A DNA stretch of 58,692 nucleotides from an uncultured Francisellaceae bacterium (GTDB lineage: Bacteria > Pseudomonadota > Gammaproteobacteria > UBA6186 > Azoamicaceae), in the NCBI GenBank assembly GCA_945956915.1, contig CAMFJH010000012.1, positions 1 through 58,692 of the forward strand, in the 5' to 3' direction. Below the pieces are notes generated by a model. The model made no database searches, had not been told where the DNA came from, and was given only the letters and a program-made list of their open reading frames with translations. The first letter of the stretch is position 1. Each line of letters opens with the position of its first letter. The translations under genes and the position numbers were made by a program. Of this stretch, positions 46,328 to 54,111 are shown in pieces.

Positions 46328-47644
46328 ATGATGTCTATAAAGAAGGGATTAGGAGTACTAGTCACCGCCGGCTTGATGGGGATAGCAAATCCTACATTCG
46401 CTGCAGGGTTTCAAATTCAAGAACAAAGTGCTGCAGGATTAGGAACCGCTTATGCAGGTGTGGGCTCTATTGCCGAAGACGCTTCGACAGCGTTTTATAA
46501 CTCTGCAGGCTTAACCCGTTTAAATGAAGAACAAGTGGTATTTTCTGCAGTAGGTATTTTTCCGAATGCTAAATTAAGACCTACTCTGGCAACGGATTCT
46601 TCGGGTGTGCCTATTGCCTTGCGTCCTACCAAAGCACGTGGAGATTCTTTAGTTCCTGGCTTTTATTATGCCAAACGCTTAACTGATTGCATGGTATTCG
46701 GTTTTGCAGCGACCAGTCCTTTTGGTCTTAAAACCAAATATGGGCATCACTCTTCGGCACGCAATTTGGCCACACATACAGAATTGGTCACCGTGGATTT
46801 GGCCCCCAGTATTGCTTTTGCTGTAGGTTGCGGTTTTTCTGTGGGAGTCGGAGTAGATTTTCTATATGCCGATGCCCAATTAAATTCTAAAGTGGGTAGA
46901 ACGTTTAGAGGAATCACTTTAACGGATGGCTTTCAGGAAAATAGAGCAGATGATTGGGGTTTAGGATATCACGCTGGGATATTATATGAATTGTGCGAAA
47001 GCACGCGTGTGGGTTTAAATTTCCGTTCCAAAATAGATATTACTGCCAGGGGGGAGTCGATTGCTCGCCTGCCTTCTTTACCGATTTCAGCTTTAAGTCC
47101 TGAAACACATCAAAAAGTTCGAGCGCATGTTACTTTGCCTGAAACTGCTTTATTGAGTGTCTATCATGATTTTTGTAATCAATGGGCAATCATGGTGGAT
47201 GGACAATGGACTCGGTGGAATAGATTTAAGCATCTAACTTTAAGATATCAAAGCTTAGCACCTTTAGCAGGTACCACCTTGACTACTCCAGAGCACTATA
47301 AGAATGCCTACCGAGTTGCCTTAGGGGTTATTCGTACTTTTGACGATTGTTGGAAATTAAGATTGGGTACAGCTTACGATCGTTCGCCTACCCCTCAGAA
47401 ATTTAGAACGGCAAGGATCCCAGATTCTAATCGGGTATGGTTAGGTATCGGTGCCCAATATCGTCTAAATGCTTGCATGGTCTTGGATGCGGGCTATGGT
47501 CATTTGTTCTTTAAAAAAGCACGCTTGGATGAAGTAGCCCCCTTGTTATCCACAGGTAGACCAGCGAGTGATGCAAGATTAGTCGGCAAATATAAAACCA
47601 ATGTAAACTTATTTGGCTTGCAGTTTACTTGGGATATTGCGTAA
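46328..47644 (+). CDS. fadL: FadL-family outer-membrane long-chain fatty acid transporter
   Basis: ATG 46328 lies five bases after GGAGG (46318-46322); 46331 is equally possible. The 438-residue product has a signal peptide (LGVLVTAGLMGIANPTFAA) and the mature FadL N terminus GFQIQEQSAAGLGTAYAGVGSIAEDASTAFYNSAGLTRL, which forms the hatch domain. A 14-strand-type barrel follows, ending with a hydrophobic strand and alanine. FadL imports long-chain fatty acids. It is about 80 bases after fadJ and probably in the same regulon. The N-terminal NPA-like segment reads NSAG. Confidence 0.93.
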   Translation: MMSIKKGLGVLVTAGLMGIANPTFAAGFQIQEQSAAGLGTAYAGVGSIAEDASTAFYNSAGLTRLNEEQVVFSAVGIFPNAKLRPTLATDSSGVPIALRPTKARGDSLVPGFYYAKRLTDCMVFGFAATSPFGLKTKYGHHSSARNLATHTELVTVDLAPSIAFAVGCGFSVGVGVDFLYADAQLNSKVGRTFRGITLTDGFQENRADDWGLGYHAGILYELCESTRVGLNFRSKIDITARGESIARLPSLPISALSPETHQKVRAHVTLPETALLSVYHDFCNQWAIMVDGQWTRWNRFKHLTLRYQSLAPLAGTTLTTPEHYKNAYRVALGVIRTFDDCWKLRLGTAYDRSPTPQKFRTARIPDSNRVWLGIGAQYRLNACMVLDAGYGHLFFKKARLDEVAPLLSTGRPASDARLVGKYKTNVNLFGLQFTWDIA

Positions 47645-47654
47645 CTTAGGGTAT

Positions 47655-47673
47655 CCAACAGAGATTCTGTTGG
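47655..47673 (+). terminator. hairpin after fadL (possible terminator)
   Basis: CCAACAGA (47655-47662) and TCTGTTGG (47666-47673) form a perfect eight-base stem with a three-base loop, 11 bases after the fadL stop. No T-run follows, so it may stabilise the mRNA 3' end or act as a weak terminator. A TATAAT immediately downstream (47675-47680) could serve the TetR gene. Confidence 0.4.
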
Positions 47674-47751
47674 GTATAATGTTGTCTGAAGATGAGCCAG
47701 TCCAATGGGGTTAGTCCCTTAACTTTAACGATGGATTTAGGATGAAACGAT

Positions 47752-48333
47752 ATGCCACCAAAAACTGATAAACGTGTTCGATTAATTAAAGGTGCAAAAG
47801 TATTAATGCATCGACAAGGTTTTAATTTAACTACACTGGCAGATATTGCAGAAGAAGCAGGTGTGCCCTTAGGCAATGTGTATTATTATTTTAAAACCAA
47901 AGAAGCCATTGGCGAAGCCGTTATTGAAAACCGTGCTTCAGAAATAGCAGAATATTTATTGAGATTGGAAGAAAATACCGATCCTTTAGAACGCTTACTT
48001 TCTATGTTAGAATTCGGAACAGAAGAATTAGAGCTGATTGCACGCTATGGTTGTCCTATAGGCGGTTTGTGTCAAGAATTAGGCAAGCAAGGCGGTACTT
48101 TAGCCGATCAAGCAGCGAAGCTCTTGCATGATATGATTAACTGGGCAGAAGTACAATTTAGAGCATTAGGTGTTGGTGAAAAATCATCAGATTATGCGCT
48201 AAGTTTGATATCCAGTGTACAAGGTATTTTGTTGTTGACACATACCTTTAAAGATCCTAGACTGGTGGCTCGTCAATCGGCTACCATTCAGGAATGGTTG
48301 ATGAAGATAGTAGAAGTTGCAGAACTCACTTAA
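47752..48333 (+). CDS. TetR-family transcriptional regulator
   Basis: The 193-residue protein has the TetR N-terminal helix-turn-helix: RLIKGAKVLMHRQGFNLTTLADIAEEAGVPLGNVYYYFKTKEAIGEAVI, about residues 9-57. A helical ligand domain follows, with LIARYGCPIGGLCQELGKQ near residue 92. Position directly after the fadE-fadI-fadJ-fadL set suggests it responds to acyl-CoA or fatty acids and represses beta-oxidation, as PsrA/FadR-type TetR proteins do. That link is inferred from context. AGGA precedes the ATG. The tRNA operon follows. Confidence 0.88.
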   Translation: MPPKTDKRVRLIKGAKVLMHRQGFNLTTLADIAEEAGVPLGNVYYYFKTKEAIGEAVIENRASEIAEYLLRLEENTDPLERLLSMLEFGTEELELIARYGCPIGGLCQELGKQGGTLADQAAKLLHDMINWAEVQFRALGVGEKSSDYALSLISSVQGILLLTHTFKDPRLVARQSATIQEWLMKIVEVAELT

Positions 48334-48351
48334 TGCTTAAGGCTGAGTGTG

Positions 48352-48377
48352 GGGCGAGCCTTTTAAAGGGTTCGCCC
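48352..48377 (+). terminator. GC-rich hairpin between the TetR gene and the tRNA operon
   Basis: GGGCGAGCC (48352-48360) pairs with GGTTCGCCC (48369-48377), nine pairs with one G-U wobble, around an eight-base loop. It lies 20 bases after the TetR stop and 14 bases before the -35 box of the tRNA promoter. There is no T-run, so termination would be inefficient or Rho-assisted. Confidence 0.45.
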
Positions 48378-48391
48378 GATGTAGAAAAAAC

Positions 48392-48419
48392 TTGACAGGC
48401 ATTTTAGAAGCTGTAAAAT
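48392..48419 (+). promoter_or_regulatory. promoter of the Gly-Cys-Leu tRNA operon
   Basis: A perfect TTGACA (48392-48397) is followed after 16 bases by TAAAAT (48414-48419). The predicted +1 (about 48426) lies six bases before the first tRNA. The strong match fits a stable-RNA promoter. Confidence 0.75.
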
Positions 48420-48431
48420 GCAGAGTTTAAA

Positions 48432-48506
48432 GCGGGAATAGCTCAGTGGTAGAGCACAACCTTGCCAAGGTTGGGGTCGCGAGTTCGAGCCTCGTTTCCC
48501 GCTCCA
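48432..48506 (+). tRNA. tRNA-Gly (anticodon GCC)
   Basis: The acceptor arms GCGGGAA and TTCCCGC pair over seven bases, with discriminator T and encoded CCA (48504-48506). The D-arm AGCTCAGTGGTAGAGC and T-loop GTTCGAG are canonical. The anticodon loop TTGCCAA gives GCC, reading GGC and GGU codons. It is the first gene of a Gly-Cys-Leu cluster, an order common in gammaproteobacteria. Confidence 0.96.
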
Positions 48507-48516
48507 TTTATGATTC

Positions 48517-48587
48517 GGCTGAGTGGCAGAGTGGTTATGCAGCGGCCTGCAAAGCCGTTGACGTCGGTTCAATTCCGGCCTCAGCCT
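48517..48587 (+). tRNA. tRNA-Cys (anticodon GCA)
   Basis: The acceptor arms GGCTGAG and CTCAGCC pair over seven bases, followed by discriminator T (48587). The anticodon loop is CTGCAAA, giving GCA. The T-arm is GTCGG-TTCAATT-CCGGC, with one G-U pair and an A in place of the usual G in the loop. The genome then reads TCCA, so one extra T separates the discriminator from the CCA sequence. The 3' CCA would have to be added enzymatically after trimming. Confidence 0.93.
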
Positions 48588-48603
48588 TCCACCATAATAG
48601 CAT

Positions 48604-48692
48604 GCCCGGGTGGCGAAATTGGTAGACGCAAGGGACTTAAAATCCCTCGGGGCTTAAACCCCGTGCCGGTTCGATTCCGGCCCCGGGCACCA
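48604..48692 (+). tRNA. tRNA-Leu (anticodon TAA)
   Basis: The acceptor arms GCCCGGG and CCCGGGC pair over seven bases, with discriminator A and encoded CCA (48690-48692). The long variable arm (CTCGGGGCTTAAACCCCG) is typical of leucine tRNA. The anticodon TAA in ACTTAAAAT reads UUA and UUG. It is the last gene of the cluster. Confidence 0.96.
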
Positions 48693-48701
48693 ATCAAGCG
48701 C

Positions 48702-48755
48702 TAAAATCCCCCCACCATCTACGGTGTCGACCCCCTTTTTCAAAGTGGGTTATTA
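48702..48755 (+). repeat. dispersed intergenic element, copy 3 (half copy)
   Basis: Ten bases after tRNA-Leu the sequence TAAAATCCCCCCA (48702-48714) begins a segment that matches the minus strand of 35848-35925. It has the same C-run, a short stem (CACC with GGTG), GACCCCC, then CTTT/AAAG flanked by CCC/GGG. The palindrome bases differ from copy 2 but pairing is kept, which suggests selection on structure. Beyond GGGTTATT the copies diverge. Confidence 0.7.
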
Positions 48756-48812
48756 TTTCGAAGAGATACCTTTCTGCCTATTAATCTTGTAATCTTATCA
48801 ATCACTATCGCG

Positions 48813-49556
48813 TTAATCGTTATTTTTTTCATCCACAGGTAAACGTACAATGAACTCTGAGCCTTGGTTAAGCCCAGCACTATGCGCACTCACAGTGCCA
48901 CCATGTAAATCAACCAACTTGCGAACCATCGCTAACCCGATACCCATGCCAGCATGAGGGTAATTGTTGTTTAAAAGATACTCACCTTGTGTAAACATTT
49001 CAAAGATTTTGGGCATCAAACTTGAAGAGATTCCGATACCATTATCGCGTATCGCAATAATAGCCATGTTGTTTTTATAAAGAATAGAAATATCAATAGA
49101 ACCCTTGGCTGGGGTATATTTTGCAGCATTATTGAGTAAATTCGTAAAAACTTGAGTCAAACGAACCCTATCGGCATTCAGTATCAGCGGTTTAGGGGGC
49201 AATGAAACCTTTAAATGATGTTGGCCATTGTCCAGCAAAGGCTTGCTGGCTTCAATCGCAGTATTAATAATATCAGCAAGATTAATAGGCTCTTTGTACA
49301 ATTCAATTTTACCCGTGTTAATACGTGACATTTCAATTAAATCATTCACTAAGCGTGATAGATGATCTACCTGCCGTTCCATCATCTTGAAAAGTTGTTT
49401 TTGGTTCTCAGCCGTATTATCTTCAGTGGTTTGCAGCAAATAGAGCGCTGTTTTGATAGGAGAAAGAGAGTTGCGTAGTTCATGAGATAATATAGCTATG
49501 AATTTATCTTCGTTGCGAATGACTGCTTCAAGGTTGTGTGCGGTAGGTGTATCCAT
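48813..49556 (-). CDS. soluble histidine kinase
   Basis: The 247-residue protein is essentially a bare kinase core. It has the phospho-acceptor H-box FIAILSHELRNSLSPIKTALYLL near residue 25, N-box NLLNNAAKYTPAKG, G1 IRDNGIGISSSLMPKIFEMF and G2 MGIGLAMVRKLVDLHGG. No membrane span, PAS or other sensor domain precedes it; only about 18 residues lie before the H-box region. Input must come from a partner protein or it acts constitutively. It follows the FixJ-type regulator gene by eight bases in one minus-strand unit. Ribosome-site support is weak. Confidence 0.9.
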   Translation of the reverse strand: MDTPTAHNLEAVIRNEDKFIAILSHELRNSLSPIKTALYLLQTTEDNTAENQKQLFKMMERQVDHLSRLVNDLIEMSRINTGKIELYKEPINLADIINTAIEASKPLLDNGQHHLKVSLPPKPLILNADRVRLTQVFTNLLNNAAKYTPAKGSIDISILYKNNMAIIAIRDNGIGISSSLMPKIFEMFTQGEYLLNNNYPHAGMGIGLAMVRKLVDLHGGTVSAHSAGLNQGSEFIVRLPVDEKNND

Positions 49557-49564
49557 TTTTGCTA

Positions 49565-50197
49565 TCAGCTCGTCATCTCATGTGATTCTCTCAATTCGTT
49601 TTGCTCTAAAGCCGATTTTGCTTTTAAAAGTTGTGCAATATTTTTTGCATGCATTTTACGCATCAAGCGAGCACGGTGATATTCAACGGTGGAAATTGCT
49701 ATACTTAGGTCACTAGCTATTTCTTTATTGAGTTTGCCGATCGCGATTAAATCTAAAATTTCCTTTTCTCTTGCTGTTAAAGCACAGAATTTTTTAGGCA
49801 CCGGTTTTGTAGATAAGAATTTTATTTTATCAGCACTTTTTGTCATTTGAGCTTGAACTTTTTCGATAAGTTCTTGGGGATTAAAAGGTTTAAGGATAAA
49901 ATCTGTAGCACCCGATTTAATCGCCCTCACCGCCATCGGCACATCGCCATAGGCTGTAATGATAATGACGGGCAAATCATTTTTACGTGCCTTTAAAATA
50001 TCGAGCAGCTCCATCCCCCCAATACCAGGCATACGGACATCCAATAGGACACATCCTGTACAATCATCATTCAATTGTTTTAAAAAATCAGATCCATCGT
50101 TATAGAGCTTTGTCTTTAATTTTACAGATTCCATGAGACAGGCTAAACTGTTCCGCATTTCACCTTCATCTTCTATAATAAATACTGTGGCTTCCAT
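49565..50197 (-). CDS. FixJ-family response regulator
   Basis: The 210-residue protein has a receiver domain (acidic pair IIEDEGEM, phospho-acceptor Asp in GCVLLDVRMPGIGG near residue 54, Thr in VIIITAYGD, Lys in ILKPFNP). A LuxR-type helix-turn-helix follows (LTAREKEILDLIAIGKLNKEIASDLSIAISTVEYHRARLMRKM). The receiver-HTH architecture and KPF form match FixJ/TodT-type regulators. It is upstream of, and probably co-transcribed with, the sensorless kinase. Targets are unknown. About 225 bases separate it from the divergent ACP-FAAL fusion gene, a candidate target. Confidence 0.92.
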   Translation of the reverse strand: MEATVFIIEDEGEMRNSLACLMESVKLKTKLYNDGSDFLKQLNDDCTGCVLLDVRMPGIGGMELLDILKARKNDLPVIIITAYGDVPMAVRAIKSGATDFILKPFNPQELIEKVQAQMTKSADKIKFLSTKPVPKKFCALTAREKEILDLIAIGKLNKEIASDLSIAISTVEYHRARLMRKMHAKNIAQLLKAKSALEQNELRESHEMTS

Positions 50198-50423
50198 TTT
50201 AAGTTACTCGATTTACTAACTTGGTGTATCCTCTAAAGCATCCTGCATAGCTATCTAATAATAAGCTATCTTCTTTTCTTAGAGTACCTGAAAACCACAC
50301 CAAAGTAATTTATGGTTTACCATCATGGTATTCATCTAACATTTAAAACTGCTTTTGGACTTGTATTTTGAGCCCATTTCAGACATGATGAATATCTTAA
50401 AAACGCCACAAATTGGATAACCC

Positions 50424-53255
50424 ATGGAAAACACCATACAGGCCGTCAATAATCAATTAATTGAGATTGTTAAGGGATTTTTAGCAGAATTTAAACCGGA
50501 GCGTGCATTAACTGCCCTTTCTCTAGAGGCTTCGTTGGATCGTGATTTGGGTATTGATAGCCTGGGTCGAGTGGAATTATTTTTAAGAATTGAAAGACAT
50601 TTTGAAGTTTCTTTACCCGAATCTTTAATGGTAGAGGCCGAATCTTTGGCAGATATTGCCAATCGATTAGTAGAAGCTAAGCCCAGCTTTAAAAAAATGC
50701 CACATGATTTTGTGGATAAATTGAAACAATCCACGATTGAACCCAAATCAGCCAATACGATTATTGATTTACTCTACAAATATGCTGTGCAAGATCCCAA
50801 TAGACCGCATATTTACTTGCAGAATGAACAAGGCGAAGAACAGATTATTCGCTATGGACACTTGTTAAAAGAGTCACAGAAAACCGCTTATGGCTTAGCG
50901 GAATTGGGCTTAAAGCAATATGATACGGTTGCTATTATGTTGCCCACCTCTGAAGCATTTTTCTATGCTTTTTTTGGAGTTTTATTGGCAGGGGGTATTC
51001 CTGTGCCTATTTATCCTCCCATGCGCCCTGATAAAATTGAAGAATATGCAGTACGAGAAGCGGCTATTTTAAATAATGCGGGCGTGCGTGTTTTAATTAC
51101 CTTTTCTAAAATCGAAAGCTTAGGTAAATTATTAAAAATATTTATTAAAAGCTTAAAAGCCGTGACCACTGTGCCTTTATTGCAAAGTACAAAAAATCAA
51201 AGCTTAGCCACTTTTTCTATTCAGGGTGAAGATGCCGCGATGATTCAATACACTTCAGGCAGCACCAGTGCACCTAAAGGCGTTTTATTGACTCATAATA
51301 ATTTATTAGCCAATATTCGTGCTGTGGCATTGGGGGCCAATATTGGGCCTACGGACGTGGGGGTAAGTTGGTTGCCCTTGTATCATGATATGGGGTTAAT
51401 CGGCGCTTGGTTTGCCAGCTTATATCATGGTTTTCCGATGACAATGATGTCGCCTTTAAGCTTTTTAAGCAGTCCAGAACGGTGGTTATGGGCTATGCAT
51501 TACCATCGGGGTACTTTGTCGGCAGGACCTAATTTTGCTTATGAACTGTGTGTTCGAAAAATTCGTGAAGAAGATATAGAAGGTTTAGATTTAAGTTCTT
51601 GGCGATTGGCTTTTAATGGGGCAGAAGCCGTAAATCCCAGAACCTTAGAACGTTTTGTGAAAAAGTTTGAACCCTATGGCTTTAAGGCCAGTTCTTTTTA
51701 TCCTGTTTATGGCTTAGCAGAATGTTCTGTAGGTCTTACTTTTCCGCCGGTAGGACGGGGCCCTAAAGTCGATTTGATCTCAAGAGCGATTTTTGAACAA
51801 GAGCAACGGGCTCTGCCTGTGAATCCCAATACCAAGATACATAAAACCGATGTTTTAGAATTTGTAGCCTGTGGCAAGCCTTTACCCGATCATGATATAC
51901 GGATTGTAGATGCACAAGGGCATGAAGTGGCAGAACGCACCGTGGGCAGTTTACAGTTTTGTGGGCCTTCGGCTATGCGGGGCTATTATCAAAATCCCGA
52001 AGCAACCTCGGCCATTTATCAGGATGGTTGGTGGGATACTGGTGATTATGCTTATGTAGTAGAAGGCGAAGTATACATCACAGGTCGAAAAAAAGATATT
52101 ATTATTAAGGCCGGCCGCAATTTATATCCACAAGAAATTGAAGAAGTGGCAGCGCAAGTCAGTGGTGTGCGCAAGGGGTGTGTTGTTGCCTTTGGAGTAG
52201 AAGATCCCAAATGGGGCACAGAAACCTTAGTATTGGTGGCAGAAACGGCTGAAACCAATAAAAAAGCCCAAGAAGCCATGATATCGGAGATTACGGATAA
52301 AATATCTGCAGTATTAGGCTTGCCTCCGGATCAGGTGGTACTGGTGCCGCCCCGTACCATTCCTAAAACTTCCAGTGGTAAGTTGCAACGCGCCGCCTGT
52401 AAAAGCGCTTTTAAGGCAAGAACCTTAGTCAAATCAGGGTTACCGGTTTGGATGCAAATTACCAAATTGTATTTAAAAGGCTTGGGCCTTCGAGTTCTAC
52501 GGGTTTTTAATAAAACGCTTCGGTTTTTTTATACGCTTTACGTGATGATATTAATTTTAATACTGGGATTGTTGACCTTTAGTTGCATATTATTATTGCC
52601 TCGTCAATGGGGAGCGCGTATTTTAAAGTGTTTGAGTGCTTGTTTTGTTCGATTGCTGGGGTACCCTGTGCAAATAGAAAATAAGCAAATAAAACCCAAT
52701 CAAGATTCAAGTCCTATGATTTATGTTTGCAATCATGCAAGTTACATTGATCCTATTTTATTATTATCGGTATTGCCGACCAAGGTACATGTGGTTGCTA
52801 AAAACGAAGTGATGCATTGGCCGTTGCTGGGAAGAGCCTTAAAAAAGCTAGGATACCCAAGCGTTGAGCGATTAGATGTTTCGAAAAGTTTATCAGCCAC
52901 GCAGGCGATTACGGAAAGTATAAAACAAGGTTATTCGGTTATTATATTTCCAGAAGGCACGTTTACCTATGCAACAGGCTTAAGACCCTTTAAATTGGGT
53001 GCTTTTAAAATAGCAGTCGATAGAGGTGTACCAATATGTCCCATCGCCTTACAAGGTACTCGGCATTTTATGCGAGGCGATCAATGGCTATTGAACTTAA
53101 CTCGCTTTAGCATTACGATTAGCGAGCCTATTATGCCTCAAGACAATGATTGGAAAGAAGTTACGCGTTTGCATGCCTTGGCGCGCACAGCAATAGCCAA
53201 AGCATGTGGTGAGTCTATTATCGATTTGGTAGAAGTGGGCGTACAACGCGTTTAA
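50424..53255 (+). CDS. ACP - fatty acyl-AMP ligase - lysophospholipid acyltransferase fusion
   Basis: The 943-residue protein has three domains. Residues 1-85 are an acyl carrier domain with phosphopantetheine Ser46 in LGIDSLGRVELF. Residues 100-665 are an AMP-forming ligase with YTSGSTSAPKG near 276, GIPVPIYPPMRPDKIEEY and SWLPLYHDMGLIGAW (features of fatty acyl-AMP ligases), WWDTGDYA and PKTSSGKLQR. A membrane helix near 710-735 leads to a PlsC-type acyltransferase with HASYID (H771, D776) and FPEGT (842-846). Inference: a fatty acid is activated, loaded on the fused ACP and passed to a lysolipid. E. coli Aas has acyltransferase first and no ACP. Confidence 0.88.
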   Translation: MENTIQAVNNQLIEIVKGFLAEFKPERALTALSLEASLDRDLGIDSLGRVELFLRIERHFEVSLPESLMVEAESLADIANRLVEAKPSFKKMPHDFVDKLKQSTIEPKSANTIIDLLYKYAVQDPNRPHIYLQNEQGEEQIIRYGHLLKESQKTAYGLAELGLKQYDTVAIMLPTSEAFFYAFFGVLLAGGIPVPIYPPMRPDKIEEYAVREAAILNNAGVRVLITFSKIESLGKLLKIFIKSLKAVTTVPLLQSTKNQSLATFSIQGEDAAMIQYTSGSTSAPKGVLLTHNNLLANIRAVALGANIGPTDVGVSWLPLYHDMGLIGAWFASLYHGFPMTMMSPLSFLSSPERWLWAMHYHRGTLSAGPNFAYELCVRKIREEDIEGLDLSSWRLAFNGAEAVNPRTLERFVKKFEPYGFKASSFYPVYGLAECSVGLTFPPVGRGPKVDLISRAIFEQEQRALPVNPNTKIHKTDVLEFVACGKPLPDHDIRIVDAQGHEVAERTVGSLQFCGPSAMRGYYQNPEATSAIYQDGWWDTGDYAYVVEGEVYITGRKKDIIIKAGRNLYPQEIEEVAAQVSGVRKGCVVAFGVEDPKWGTETLVLVAETAETNKKAQEAMISEITDKISAVLGLPPDQVVLVPPRTIPKTSSGKLQRAACKSAFKARTLVKSGLPVWMQITKLYLKGLGLRVLRVFNKTLRFFYTLYVMILILILGLLTFSCILLLPRQWGARILKCLSACFVRLLGYPVQIENKQIKPNQDSSPMIYVCNHASYIDPILLLSVLPTKVHVVAKNEVMHWPLLGRALKKLGYPSVERLDVSKSLSATQAITESIKQGYSVIIFPEGTFTYATGLRPFKLGAFKIAVDRGVPICPIALQGTRHFMRGDQWLLNLTRFSITISEPIMPQDNDWKEVTRLHALARTAIAKACGESIIDLVEVGVQRV

Positions 53256-53280
53256 ACGAAGTTACATCAGATCTACAGAT

Positions 53281-53885
53281 CTATCCTAATTTAGGTCTAT
53301 TGATTTCACCCTTGCTGAGTTCTTCTAAATGATCACTAAGGGTTTGCGAAACTTCAATACCCTTGTGATTGTATTTTTTAATAAAATTTTGCAGTTTTCT
53401 AACTTCGGCACTTATAGGCATCAGTTTGGATTTTATATTTCCCTGTTAGGTTGTACTTCAACTTTGTGCCTGTTCTTCTTGTTCTATTTTTTCTTCCTTT
53501 TCGGCAGCTATTTCAAAGGCTATTGCTTCAGCTTCTAATGCATTTACGAGTATAAGCGCTGTATCGATATCGATTCGCTTAGTAAGGTCTTCATTTAATA
53601 ACCCTTGTAATAATCTACCCTTTAATGTGCTTTCTGCTACGGTTTTATTAAAAACACTAACACGATTATTGTAGTGTCTTACTTCGACAGGATCTAAAGA
53701 ATTTTTAGGTTTTTCGGGTAATGGATAATCTAATATTTGATGGGCGGTAACGCCCATTGCAAACATATCATTAGATTTTGTGGGTTTTTGATTCGCGATT
53801 GCTATAGCGGCTATTTCACTTTGATATCAGCTTCACATTGTGTTTTATTTAAGTGTATAGCCTCTAAAAAAATTTTGGTATTCAT
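53281..53885 (-). pseudogene. decayed protein-kinase-like gene
   Basis: A start with GGGGA upstream (ATG 53885) encodes MNTKIFLEAIHLNKTQCEAD before a stop after 24 residues. In the next frame an open stretch follows, with SEIAAIAIANQKPTKSNDMFAMGVTAHQILDYP. The NDMFAMGVTAHQIL segment resembles the helix F region of eukaryotic-type Ser/Thr kinases (DxxALGVTLYxIL). This runs to a TGA at 53458; the same frame then has one TAA and continues as MPISAEVRKLQNFIKKYN to a TAG at 53281. A frame change plus two in-frame stops, and no ATP-binding lobe, indicate a truncated remnant. The 102-residue internal frame (53458-53766) might still be expressed. Confidence 0.55.
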
Positions 53886-54111
53886 AATAAGTAATCCCCA
53901 TTCTTAATAAGAATCTTAATGATGTGAGCATAACACGTTAGTTACATAAAAGTACAGTTGATTCATTATTTTTTGATCCTTAGCAGCTTGTATTAGCGGG
54001 AACAAATTAAAGAAATGCTTGACTAAATTATCGTGTAAGTGCTTGGGAGAGAGATGTTTTTAATTATTACCTAATTTCACTTTTTAATCTAATTGTAGTT
54101 GGAGAAAAAAC

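Noticed and set aside
53329..53538. Plus-strand 69-residue Phe/Leu-rich frame
   Set aside because: Shadow of the decayed kinase-like gene on the other strand, with no ribosome site or recognisable composition.
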